A DNA stretch of 64,000 bases, taken from Sorangium sp025924095 (GTDB lineage Bacteria; Myxococcota_A; Polyangia; Polyangiales; Polyangiaceae). The notes beneath the pieces are model-generated. The model was not told where the DNA came from, did not search any database, and was given only the letters and a program-made list of their open reading frames with translations. Positions 38,622-46,939 of the stretch are shown one piece after another (position 1 is the first letter of the stretch; every line of letters begins with the position of its first letter). Position numbers and translations under genes: made by a program. The DNA lies in the NCBI RefSeq assembly GCF_051521505.1, contig NZ_CP150356.1, forward strand, positions 2,666,001 to 2,730,000. The letters run 5' to 3'.

Positions 38622-40217
38622 ATGACCCAGCACCCCCCGACGCGCCCCTCGTGCACTCCCCGCGCTCTCCGCGCCCTGCCCCTCGCGCTCGCGCCGCTTG
38701 TGGCCTCGCCCCTGTCCTGCGCGCCGGAGCTCGCGGCTCCCCCTCGCTTCCATGAGGAAGCGGAACCCGAGACCGCCGACCCCGCAGACGCAGCCACCGA
38801 GCTCCAGATCGAGCCCGAAGCGCCGCTGCATGCAGCGCCTCCGGTGCTGCGGCTGCGGGTGCGCCTCCCGGGCGCCTCTCTCGAGGGAGTCGATCCCGCG
38901 CGTGCTCTGGTCCTCCGCGGCAAGATCGGCGCGGCGCACCTCCGGCAGATAGAGCAAGGCGAGCTGTCAAAGGCGCTCTCGGAGCGCGTCGTCCCGTCGA
39001 TCGCCTGGCTGAACGGGACGCCCCCGGGTGAGCTCTCGCTGACCGTCGCCCCGCTCGCCCCGCTCGCGCCCGGCGAGACCTACGCCGTCGCGAGCGGCAG
39101 CCCCGTCTTCTCGCACACCATCGAGATCGCCACGGAAGGCTCACCGCCGGTGCTGTCGCGGCTCTGGCCGCCGCCCGGCGTCGGGGCGAGCCTTGGCCTC
39201 GGCGTGTGGTGCGGCGATACGCCCCTCCCGGAGACGGTCGCCGCGGTGACCCTCGAGCCGAGCGGGACGGCGGGCGAGCTGCGCCGCGGCGCCGTCGACG
39301 AGATCGGCGCGCGCTGCCTGCGCTTCGAGGGGGAGCCGCTCCCCACGGCGCCAGGCGAAGCAGACGAGCTGCGTCTCGTGGGGCCGCCCGTCGCATTCCC
39401 GGGCGAGCCGGCGGCCGTGAGCCTCGACCCCCGTCCGTTTGCGCTGGAATCGGAGCCCCTCCCCGCCGTGGCGGCGGCGTGCGCGCTGGACGAAGTGCCT
39501 CTGGGGCCGGGTTGCGCTCAGATCGCCGATGATCGAATCCGCGTCCGTTCGCCGGACGTGCCGCTGCTCTGGGCGATCGCGGGCGAGGGGCTGGACGAAG
39601 TCCTCGCCCTGGCGCCGGGCGAGCCGTTCGTCCTCGCCCGCTTGCCGCCCCTCACGCCCGTGGAGCTCGCCATTGCCACCGTCGATAACGCCGGGCGCGT
39701 GGAGCGACGGGCGTTCTCAGCCATGACGCTCGCGCCCATGCCCCACGTGATCATCAACGAGGTGCTGGCAAATCCCGTCGGGCCGGAGCCGGGACAGGAG
39801 TGGGTCGAGCTCTACAATGACGGTGGGGTCCCAGCTGAGCTTACAGGGTATGTCCTTGCCGATGTGGGCGGAGTAACCGAATTGCCCTCTATTTCGCTGG
39901 AGCCCGGCGCGTACGCGCTGGTCGTCAACGAGGGATTCGTCTCCGATGATGAGCTCGATCCTCCGGCTCCTCCCGACACGCTCCTGCTCCGTGTGCCAAG
40001 ACTTGGTAGCCATGGGCTGTCCAACTCGGGAGAACCGCTCAAATTGATGGATGGAGGAGGTGCAGTCTTGTCCAGGTCGCCCGCCACGCCCGAGCCGAAA
40101 GCGGGGATGAGCCTGGCTCGCGTCGGGCCCCGCGCTCCCGACGGTTCGGCTGGCTCTTTCATGACCAGCTGGCCGACACCCGGTCGCGTGAACATAATGA
40201 ACCAGGAGATCCCCTGA
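38622..40217 (+). CDS. Secreted protein with C-terminal lamin-tail domain
   Basis: 531 aa from the ATG at 38622 (an ATG at 38580 is in frame). Signal peptide RALRALPLALAPLVASPLSC with a Cys that could be lipidated, although the lipobox is imperfect. Residues 45-380 are beta-rich and acidic, Ig-like (LRLRVRLPGASLEGVDPARA, PPVLSRLWPPPGVGASLGLG). From about 385 a lamin-tail domain is clear: HVIINEVLANPVGPEPGQEW, VELYNDGGVPAELTGYVLAD and SLEPGAYALVVNEGFVSDDE. In bacteria this Ig-fold domain is found on extracellular proteins, often next to nucleases or adhesins. The 3' third is less GC-rich than the rest. Confidence 0.85.
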   Translation: MTQHPPTRPSCTPRALRALPLALAPLVASPLSCAPELAAPPRFHEEAEPETADPADAATELQIEPEAPLHAAPPVLRLRVRLPGASLEGVDPARALVLRGKIGAAHLRQIEQGELSKALSERVVPSIAWLNGTPPGELSLTVAPLAPLAPGETYAVASGSPVFSHTIEIATEGSPPVLSRLWPPPGVGASLGLGVWCGDTPLPETVAAVTLEPSGTAGELRRGAVDEIGARCLRFEGEPLPTAPGEADELRLVGPPVAFPGEPAAVSLDPRPFALESEPLPAVAAACALDEVPLGPGCAQIADDRIRVRSPDVPLLWAIAGEGLDEVLALAPGEPFVLARLPPLTPVELAIATVDNAGRVERRAFSAMTLAPMPHVIINEVLANPVGPEPGQEWVELYNDGGVPAELTGYVLADVGGVTELPSISLEPGAYALVVNEGFVSDDELDPPAPPDTLLLRVPRLGSHGLSNSGEPLKLMDGGGAVLSRSPATPEPKAGMSLARVGPRAPDGSAGSFMTSWPTPGRVNIMNQEIP

Positions 40218-40291
40218 AGGATGGGGAGTTTGCCTCCGTACAGGGCGATCTCTCCGAGGGGCCGAGAAAATTCGAGCAAAGCGGGTGACGG

Positions 40292-40335
40292 ACCCGTCTA
40301 TGAGAGCTAGGTTTCAATCGAGTAGACAGACGGGT
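40292..40335. other. 8-bp inverted repeat between the lamin-tail gene and the next regulator
   Basis: ACCCGTCT at 40292-40299 pairs with AGACGGGT at 40328-40335 across a 28-base loop. It lies 75 bp after the upstream stop and 83 bp before the next ATG, so it could be a weak terminator or a binding site for the regulator. No T-run follows. Confidence 0.35.
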
Positions 40336-40417
40336 GGGGGGGGCCGCCACCTGAGGAGACGCTGCCGCGCTGTGAACGCGAGCTGTGCGGCAGGTGCCTT
40401 TCGCGTGGAGTTCGGCG

Positions 40418-41047
40418 ATGGCTGGTGTTCGTGAAAAGCTGTTAACGGCATCGGACCTCGCAGCCTTGTGCGAGGTCGACTTGAAGACAATCCATAACTG
40501 GGTAGATCGAGGGAGGATTGCCCATTTTCGTACGCCAGGGAGACACTTGCGCTTCAAGGCGGCAGATGTGGCTGAGTTCCTCCGTGCCTGGGGCTATTCG
40601 GTGCCCCGGGAGCTCGCCAAGGCGAGCTCCAAGTCGATGATGGCCATCGGGACCAAGGACACGATGGCCCACGTGGCGCGATCCCTGGGGGAAGGCGTGC
40701 CCATCCGGCACGCGAGCCACCCGTACGACGCGCTGATCTTCGCGGGGGCGGACCCCGCGGACGTGTACATCGTCGACGTTCGGGCGGTGTCCAGCGACGT
40801 GGACGTCACCTCTCTCTTCGAGGCGCTCCACCGAGCGAACTCCCAGGGGACGTTCGTCGCCTTGTCGGACGAGCCGATCAACCTGCCCTCGTTCGTGGGC
40901 AGGATCGGCCGCAACGACGCGCAGCAGCTGAAGGCGTTCCTGATGCCCGAAGCGGCCGCGCAGCCTGGAGCGCCGCTCCAGGCGGCCGCCGGCGGGGCCT
41001 CGGAAGAGCCGCCGCGGAGCCTGGCCGCAGGCGGGTCCTCGCGCTGA
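40418..41047 (+). CDS. HTH regulator fused to a receiver-like domain
   Basis: 209 aa from the ATG at 40418 with GGAG ten bases upstream. The first 60 residues are an excisionase/BldC-type winged HTH: KLLTASDLAALCEVDLKTIH, NWVDRGRIAHFRTPGRHLRF, KAADVAEFLRAWGY. Residues 80-180 resemble a response-regulator receiver in layout: a Rossmann-like alternation of helix and strand with YDALIFAGADPADVYIVDVR, where Asp follows the third strand, and TFVALSDEPINLPSFVGRIG. The receiver's acidic pocket is incomplete, so phosphorylation is doubtful. It has a short Ala/Gly-rich tail. Known in myxobacteria as an uncharacterised type of regulator. Confidence 0.8.
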   Translation: MAGVREKLLTASDLAALCEVDLKTIHNWVDRGRIAHFRTPGRHLRFKAADVAEFLRAWGYSVPRELAKASSKSMMAIGTKDTMAHVARSLGEGVPIRHASHPYDALIFAGADPADVYIVDVRAVSSDVDVTSLFEALHRANSQGTFVALSDEPINLPSFVGRIGRNDAQQLKAFLMPEAAAQPGAPLQAAAGGASEEPPRSLAAGGSSR

Positions 41048-41301
41048 GCGAGGGCCCCGGCCGTCCTACGCCAGCAGGAGAGGCTCGGCGAGGACGGCCG
41101 CGGCGGCGGACAGGTGACCCGCCAAAGGACGGACGCAGCACTGCAGAGCGACCCGCTGAGGACAGAATCCCCCCTCCCGCAGCACAACCCGGGGCCGGTT
41201 GAGGGGTCGCTCGCAACCCTGCTGTCGAGTCCGCTCCTGCGCTTTCTGGATGAGCTGGAAACGAAGAGATCGATGAGCGCGGCTCCTCGAACGGAAGCGG
41301 C

Positions 41302-42684
41302 TCAGCTTCCGGCGATGGTCATGGCCGAGACCCGGAAGGTCGGAGAGGACGTTGCCGTCCGGAGATCCAGGTCGCTTCCGACGGCGTCGATCCGCTGCAA
41401 GAGCTCGTCGAGGTTCAGCGAGATCGTGACCTCGCTAACTGGGTAAGATATTTCACCATTTTCGATCCAGAAGCCGGAGGCGCCCCGGGAGAAGTCGCCG
41501 GTCACGGCGTTGAAGCCGAAGCCCATCATCTCGGTGACGTACAGCCCGCGCGGCGTGGAGCGCACGATCTCGTCCGCCGGCGTGGAGGTGGGCTGCAGGA
41601 TGAAGTTCGAGGTGGAGGGGCCCACGCCGCCGCCGCCGCCACGCGAGGCGCTGCCGGTCGAGGTGCGCTTGAGCTTCCGGGCGCTGTAGCTGTCGCAGAG
41701 ATAGGTCTTCAGGATGCCTTGCTCGACCACGACGTTGCGCCTGGCCAGGAGGCCCTCGCCGTCGAACGGACGCGAGCCGGGCGCGCGCGGGATCAGGGGA
41801 TCGTCGACGACCGTGATGAGATCGCTGGCGACGCGCGTCCCCTCGCGGCCGGCGAGGTAGCTCGACTTGCGCCAGACCGAGCTGCCCATGATGCAGCTGC
41901 CGAGCAGCCCGAGCATCGAGCGGGCGACGTCCGGGTCGAAGACGACGGGCGCCTCGCAGGTCGCCACCTTGCGGGCGCCGAGCTTGCGCAGCGTCCGGCG
42001 GGCTGCCTCGCGGCCGACGGCGTCCGGGGCGTCCAGGTCCGCGAGGTGGCGCCGGCCGGTGAAGTAGAAGCCGCGGCGCTTCTTGTCGCCGCTGTCGTCG
42101 GCGATCGGAGAGACGACGAGCTGCGCGTACGAGCCGGCGATGCCGCCGCGGAACCCGCCGGACAGGACGAGGGCGTAGGCGCCCGCGCTCCGCGAGAACG
42201 TCGCGCCCTCGCTGTTCGTGATGCGGGGGTCGGCGTCGCGCGCGGCCTGCTCGCCCCGGCGCGCGATGTCGATGGCCTGCGCGGCCGTGACGTCTCCGCC
42301 CGAGGGATCATAGAGATCGAGCGCGGGGAAGTTCCCCTTGGCGATGAGCTCCGGATCGGCGGGGCCGGCGAACTCGTCCTCCTGCGAGATGTCGGCGAGC
42401 TCCAGCGCGTCCGCGACGAACCGATCGAGGCCGCGGGGCGTGAGGTCGGAGGTCGAGGTCAGCGCGACGCGCTGCTTCTTGATGATCCGCATGCCGAGGC
42501 CCTTGTGGACGGCCTCCTCGACGAGCTCGGGCTCGCCGAGGCGCACCTTGGTGGTGAGCTCGGAGCCGGAGCGGGCGATCGCCTCCGCGACGTCGGCGCC
42601 GCCTTTCCTGGCGCGGGTCACCACCTGCTCGGCCAGCTCCGTCAGTTCTGCGATCTGCTGATCCATGCGGGCTCGTTCGGACAT
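41302..42684 (-). CDS. pmbA: TldD/PmbA family protein (TldE/PmbA type)
   Basis: 460 aa. PmbA/TldE features: AEQVVTRARKGGADVAEAIA at the start, a central body with GRRHLADLDAPDAVGREAAR, VVFDPDVARSMLGLLGSCIM, SDLITVVDDPLIPRAPGSRP, FDGEGLLARRNVVVEQGILK and FILQPTSTPADEIVRSTPRG. The HExxxH motif of TldD is absent, as expected for the partner subunit. TldD and TldE together form a metalloprotease that trims unfolded peptides; TldD is not in this window. The short 254-base gap to the previous gene contains no recognised feature. Confidence 0.93.
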   Translation of the reverse strand: MSERARMDQQIAELTELAEQVVTRARKGGADVAEAIARSGSELTTKVRLGEPELVEEAVHKGLGMRIIKKQRVALTSTSDLTPRGLDRFVADALELADISQEDEFAGPADPELIAKGNFPALDLYDPSGGDVTAAQAIDIARRGEQAARDADPRITNSEGATFSRSAGAYALVLSGGFRGGIAGSYAQLVVSPIADDSGDKKRRGFYFTGRRHLADLDAPDAVGREAARRTLRKLGARKVATCEAPVVFDPDVARSMLGLLGSCIMGSSVWRKSSYLAGREGTRVASDLITVVDDPLIPRAPGSRPFDGEGLLARRNVVVEQGILKTYLCDSYSARKLKRTSTGSASRGGGGGVGPSTSNFILQPTSTPADEIVRSTPRGLYVTEMMGFGFNAVTGDFSRGASGFWIENGEISYPVSEVTISLNLDELLQRIDAVGSDLDLRTATSSPTFRVSAMTIAGS

Positions 42685-42801
42685 GGGGCGACAGGGTGGT
42701 GGAGCGCGGTGGCTCCGTCAACGCGGTGACGCGGCCGGTCGCTTCACCGCGGTGGCTCCGTCGACGCGGTGACGCGGCCGGCCGCGCCCGCGGGATGCGT
42801 C

Positions 42802-43593
42802 TCAGCCCGGCCGGTTGGAGCGGCCGCCCTTGCCGAGGCCGAGCCGGCGCTGCGGGCGCGTCGAGGCAGGCCGGGGCGGATCGACCGTGGGCGCCGGCTC
42901 GCTCCGGACGGCGCGGGGGCTCGGGCCGAGGGCGGGCCCGGCCTTCTGCCCGCCGCCCGGCGGCTCGCGCCGGAGGAGGGCGCTCACGGTGACCGCGAAT
43001 CCGGCGGCGAGCATGGTGTGCATCCAGAGGAGCGCGTAGCCGAGCGGACCGCCGGCGACCGGGTGGACGCCGAAGTCGCCCTCGACCTGCCGGTAGGTGC
43101 CGTCGATCCCGAGGCGCCGGGACAGGGCGACAACGGCGATCAGGGCGATCGCGAGCGGCGCGCCGGCGAAGATGGCCAGCGCACGGACCGATCGTTGCGC
43201 GGTCGGCCTGCCGCCGGCGCTCGCGGCGAAGCGCTGCGCGGCGGCGAACCCGGCGGGCACCGAGACGACGTCGAGGAGGAGCAGCACGAGGTCGACGGCG
43301 GACGGGATCCGGCGGGTGTCGACGAGGTACGCGAAGCTCCAGTCGGGCGCGAAGACGAGGAAGTAGGCGCAGACCGGGGCGAAGACGAGGACGGCGAACA
43401 GGAAGACGAGGGCGAGCGGCCGATCGCGCGGGCCGGGCGCGAGCCGAGCCTCCGCCGCGCGCAGCGCGCCTGGGCGGTGAGGGGCTGCAGCGCTGAACCA
43501 GGCGAGCAGCGCGCCGAGAGCAAAGCCGACAAGGGGAGCGACGAAGGCGGGCACGCGGCGCGGAAAATAGTCCTGTCGCCCCCTCTTGCGCAA
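42802..43593 (-). CDS. Multipass membrane protein of unknown function
   Basis: 263 aa with about five hydrophobic segments: PAFVAPLVGFALGALLAWFS, LALVFLFAVLVFAPVCAYFL, AVDLVLLLLDVVSVPAGFAA, LAIFAGAPLAIALIAVVALS and GYALLWMHTMLAAGFAVTVS. The C-terminal 50 residues are basic, Pro/Arg/Gly-rich and likely cytosolic. No family motif is visible. It is divergent from larB; the 157 bp between them hold both promoters. Confidence 0.78.
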   Translation of the reverse strand: MRKRGRQDYFPRRVPAFVAPLVGFALGALLAWFSAAAPHRPGALRAAEARLAPGPRDRPLALVFLFAVLVFAPVCAYFLVFAPDWSFAYLVDTRRIPSAVDLVLLLLDVVSVPAGFAAAQRFAASAGGRPTAQRSVRALAIFAGAPLAIALIAVVALSRRLGIDGTYRQVEGDFGVHPVAGGPLGYALLWMHTMLAAGFAVTVSALLRREPPGGGQKAGPALGPSPRAVRSEPAPTVDPPRPASTRPQRRLGLGKGGRSNRPG

Positions 43594-43750
43594 AGAGACT
43601 GGAAGATTTTAGTGAGGCCCGCATCCGGAGGAGCACGCGCGCGCCGAGCTTCCGGAGGCGTACAGGCGCTCGCCCGGCCAGCCAGGGGGGACGGGCGGAC
43701 GGGGCGGAACGTTTGCCCTGGCCGCGCCGCCGCGCTAAGCGGCTGCGCAC

Positions 43751-44503
43751 ATGGAGCCGCGCCTCGTCCGGGAAATGCTTGAGCGCGTTCGAACCGGCGA
43801 GCTCGCCGTCGAGGAGGCGCTGGAGGCGCTCCGAGGCCTGCCTTTCCGGGACCTGGGCGTCGCGACCGTCGATCACCACCGCGCGCTCCGGCAGGGCGTG
43901 CCCGAGGTGATCTTCGGCGAAGGGAAGACGCCGGAGCAGATCGTTCTGATCGCCCAGGAGATCGCGGGGGTCGGGCAGAACGTGCTGGTGACCCGGGTCG
44001 ACGCCGCGAAGGGCGCGGCGGTGGCGTCGCTCTTGCCGGCGTTTCGCTATGTTCCCCTGGCGCGGACCGGCAGCATCGAGGTCGCGCCCACGCCGAAGCG
44101 CGCCGCCGGGCCGGTCGCGGTCGTGACCGCGGGCACGAGCGATCTCCCGGTCGCCGAGGAGGCCATCGAGACGCTGCGCGCCGTGGGGCTCGAAGCGAAA
44201 CGGCTGTACGACGTCGGGGTCGCGGGGCTGCATCGCTTCCTCCATCGCCTCGAGGAGCTGCGCAAGGCGTCCGCCGTGATCGTGGTCGCGGGCATGGAGG
44301 GCGCGCTGCCGAGCGTGGTCGGCGGGCTCGTGGCCGCCCCGGTCGTCGCGGTCCCGACCTCGGTCGGCTACGGCGCGGCGCTGGGCGGCTTCACCGCGCT
44401 CTTCTCCATGCTCACGTCGTGCGCCTCCGGCGTCGCCGTGGTCAACATCGACAGCGGCTTCGGCGCGGCGATGGTGGTGCATCGCATGTTGCCGAAGGAG
44501 TGA
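43751..44503 (+). CDS. larB: Nickel-pincer cofactor biosynthesis protein LarB
   Basis: 250 aa. An N-terminal helical part (LEALRGLPFRDLGVATVDHH, RALRQGVPEVIFGEGKTPEQ) leads to a PurE-like Rossmann domain: VAVVTAGTSDLPVAEEAIET, LYDVGVAGLHRFLHRLEELR, IVVAGMEGALPSVVGGLVAA and VAVPTSVGYGAALGGFTALF. LarB carboxylates and hydrolyses nicotinic acid adenine dinucleotide to make the pyridinium dicarboxylate precursor of the nickel-pincer nucleotide. larC follows 68 bp later. Confidence 0.96.
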   Translation: MEPRLVREMLERVRTGELAVEEALEALRGLPFRDLGVATVDHHRALRQGVPEVIFGEGKTPEQIVLIAQEIAGVGQNVLVTRVDAAKGAAVASLLPAFRYVPLARTGSIEVAPTPKRAAGPVAVVTAGTSDLPVAEEAIETLRAVGLEAKRLYDVGVAGLHRFLHRLEELRKASAVIVVAGMEGALPSVVGGLVAAPVVAVPTSVGYGAALGGFTALFSMLTSCASGVAVVNIDSGFGAAMVVHRMLPKE

Positions 44504-44571
44504 GCGCGGAACGAGCGCGACCGCGGGATCGCCGCGGAGCGCAGGCGCCCGGCGAACGGAGCAGGCGAGAT

Positions 44572-45954
44572 ATGGGACACGGGCACGATCACGGGCACGA
44601 CCACGCGCACGGGCACGATCACGCGCACGACGCTGCGCACGACCACGCGCACGCCCACGACCCTGCGCACGAGCATGATCACGCGCACGGACACGGCCAT
44701 GCGCACGAGCACGAGCACGATCCTGCGCACGAGCACGGGCATGATCACCCGCGCACGCCGCTCCTCGAGGAAGGCGCGGGCGCCGGCAAGATCCTGTTCT
44801 TTGACGCGTTCAGCGGGATCGCGGGCGACATGACCATCGCCGCGCTGCTCGATCTCGGGGTGCCGCTCCTCGTCATCGAGCGCGCCGTCGCGGCGCTGCC
44901 CATCGAGGGATTCCACCTGCACCGTGGGCATGCCCACCGGAGCGGCATCGTGGCGACCTCGTTCGACGTGCACGTCGAGACGCCGCAGCCGGAGCGCACC
45001 TACGGTTCCATCGACGCCATGCTCGCCGCAGCGCCGCTCGATCCCCCCGTCGCCGCGCTGGCGCGCCGGATCTTCCGGCGCCTCGGTGAGGCGGAGGCCG
45101 CCGTGCACCGGATCCGCCTGGAAGACGTGCACTTCCATGAGGTCGGCGCCGTCGATGCGATCGTCGACATCGTGGGCGCCGCCGCGGCCATCGCGCACAT
45201 CGGGGCGGAGGTCGTCGGATCGCCGCTGCCCATGGGGCGCGGGTTCGTCAAGGCGCGACACGGGATCCTCCCGCTGCCTCCGCCTGCCGCGGTCGCTTGC
45301 CTCCGCGGCGTCCCGACCTACGGCGTGGAGCTCGACGCCGAGCTGGTCACGCCCACCGGTGCGGCCATCATCGCCGCGCTGGCGACCCGGTTCGAGCGCT
45401 GGCCGACGTTCGCGCCCGACCGGATCGGCTTCGGCGCCGGCCAGCGAGAGCTGCCGGACCGCCCCAATCTGCTGCGGGTCGTCCTGGGAACGCGCTCTGG
45501 CGGGGAAGAGAGCCTCGGCAGCGCATCGCACGTGATCATCGAGGCGAACGTCGACGACCTCACGGGCGAGGTGGCAGGGCACGCGATCGAGGCGCTGTTC
45601 GTGGCAGGCGCGCTCGACGCGTGGGCGGCGCCGATCACGATGAAGAAAGGACGGCCCGCGCTGACGATCGCGGCGCTCGCCGCCGCCCCCCAGGCCGATG
45701 CGGTCGCGACGGCGCTGCTCCGCGAGACGACAAGCATCGGGCTCCGGAAGATCCCGGTCGCCCGCACGGAACGGCCGCGGCGGATCACGACCGTGAAGAC
45801 CGCGTACGGCGCCATCCGGGTGAAGATCAGCGAGGGGCCGTTCGGCCCGCCGCAGATCAAGCCGGAGTTCGACGACTGCGCCGCGGCGGCGAGGACGCAC
45901 GGCGTGCCGGTGCGCGAGGTCCTCTCGGCGGCGCTCGCGGCCGCCAAGGGGTGA
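44572..45954 (+). CDS. larC: Nickel-pincer cofactor biosynthesis protein LarC with His-rich leader
   Basis: 460 aa from the ATG at 44572 (GCGAGAT upstream). The first 60 residues are mainly alternating His and Asp/Ala/Glu (GHGHDHGHDHAHGHDHAHDA), a metal-chelating tail. LarC proper begins GKILFFDAFSGIAGDMTIAA and has HRIRLEDVHFHEVGAVDAIV, DIVGAAAAIAHIGAEVVGSP, ELVTPTGAAIIAALATRFER and VIIEANVDDLTGEVAGHAIE. It inserts nickel into the cofactor in a CTP-dependent reaction. It is one continuous reading frame, unlike the frameshifted larC1/larC2 of Lactobacillus. The third gene, larE, and the racemase larA are not in the window. Confidence 0.95.
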   Translation: MGHGHDHGHDHAHGHDHAHDAAHDHAHAHDPAHEHDHAHGHGHAHEHEHDPAHEHGHDHPRTPLLEEGAGAGKILFFDAFSGIAGDMTIAALLDLGVPLLVIERAVAALPIEGFHLHRGHAHRSGIVATSFDVHVETPQPERTYGSIDAMLAAAPLDPPVAALARRIFRRLGEAEAAVHRIRLEDVHFHEVGAVDAIVDIVGAAAAIAHIGAEVVGSPLPMGRGFVKARHGILPLPPPAAVACLRGVPTYGVELDAELVTPTGAAIIAALATRFERWPTFAPDRIGFGAGQRELPDRPNLLRVVLGTRSGGEESLGSASHVIIEANVDDLTGEVAGHAIEALFVAGALDAWAAPITMKKGRPALTIAALAAAPQADAVATALLRETTSIGLRKIPVARTERPRRITTVKTAYGAIRVKISEGPFGPPQIKPEFDDCAAAARTHGVPVREVLSAALAAAKG

Positions 45955-46045
45955 CGCCGCCGGCCGCCGAGCGGCGACGCCGCGGCCAGGCGGCAGACGC
46001 CGCGGCCAGGCGGCAGACGCCGCCGGCCGCCGAGCGGTGACGCCC
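45954..46045. repeat. GC-rich short repeats after larC
   Basis: GACGCCGCGGCCAGGCGGCA occurs twice in tandem (45976-46015) and a GACGCCGCCGGCCGCCGAGCGG unit occurs on both sides, at 45953 and 46017. The repeats are partly self-complementary and may form stem-loops that end larC transcription, but no T-run is present. Confidence 0.6.
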
Positions 46046-46113
46046 CGCTGCAGCGCCGCGCGCTTGCCTCCGTGACGCGCCGCGCTCGCCGGGCTGGGCG
46101 CGCGCAGGAGCGC

Positions 46114-46770
46114 TCAGTCCGGGCGCTCGATCGGCAACGCCTCGGCTTCCCACAAGAGGAAGCCGCCCTCGAGGAACGCGACGGGGACGCCCTCCTGGGC
46201 GAGCTTCGTGGCCACATCCTTCGACTTGTCGCCGGAGCGACAGTAGAGAACCGGCGCGCCGGCCAGCATGTGGAGCTCGGCGAGCCGGCCCTCGATCTCG
46301 TCCATCGGGATGTGCACGGCGCCGGGGATGTGGGCGCGGCCGTACGCGGGGCCCTCGCGCGTGTCGACGGCGACCACCTGACCCTCGCGGATCAGCTGCG
46401 CCAGCTCGACCGCCCGGATGGCGCCCTCGGCGCGCGGGAGGAACGGATCGAGGAGCTCACGGAGCTGCTTGCGGTTGAGGACGCCCTGCTCGGCGGCCAC
46501 CGGGCGGCCCCGGTGGAAGACCATGAACGTCGGGACGGACTGGATGCGCAGCGTGGTGGCGATGCGCTTCGACCGGTCGATGTCGACCTTGACCACCTTG
46601 GCCTTGCCTTCGAGCTCGCGCGCGATGGCGTCGACCTCCGGCGCGACCGTTTTGCACGGTCCGCACCAGGTGGCGGTGAAATCGATGAGCACGGGCAACT
46701 CGCTGCGGAGCACCTCGCGCTCGAACTCCTGCTCGCTGATCTCGGGAACAGCCATGGCGGGCGAATTCAT
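46114..46770 (-). CDS. Thioredoxin-rhodanese fusion protein
   Basis: 218 aa from the ATG at 46770, with GGGAAGG six bases upstream (an ATG at 46755 is possible). Residues 15-115 are a thioredoxin with FTATWCGPCKTVAPEVDAIA (CGPC active site) and the cis-Pro segment IQSVPTFMVFHRGRPV. Residues 125-218 are a rhodanese: VVAVDTREGPAYGRAHIPGA, and the active loop VLYCRSGDKSKDVATKL with catalytic Cys. The protein should reduce or transfer persulfide sulfur in the cytosol. No signal peptide. It is isolated between larC and a permease pair. Confidence 0.93.
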   Translation of the reverse strand: MNSPAMAVPEISEQEFEREVLRSELPVLIDFTATWCGPCKTVAPEVDAIARELEGKAKVVKVDIDRSKRIATTLRIQSVPTFMVFHRGRPVAAEQGVLNRKQLRELLDPFLPRAEGAIRAVELAQLIREGQVVAVDTREGPAYGRAHIPGAVHIPMDEIEGRLAELHMLAGAPVLYCRSGDKSKDVATKLAQEGVPVAFLEGGFLLWEAEALPIERPD

Positions 46771-46939
46771 AGCGGGCCTTCCCATCGAGATCGAGTGGCG
46801 CGAGGCCCTCGCCGCCGAGATCGCAGAGATGAGGCCGATTTCGGCGAAATCTCGGCGCTACCTCGGCGCCATCTCGGCGCAGGGCGCCCCCGGACGGCGG
46901 CGCCGCGGCCGCGGGCGCTCCGTCCAGCTGCCCGCGCCC

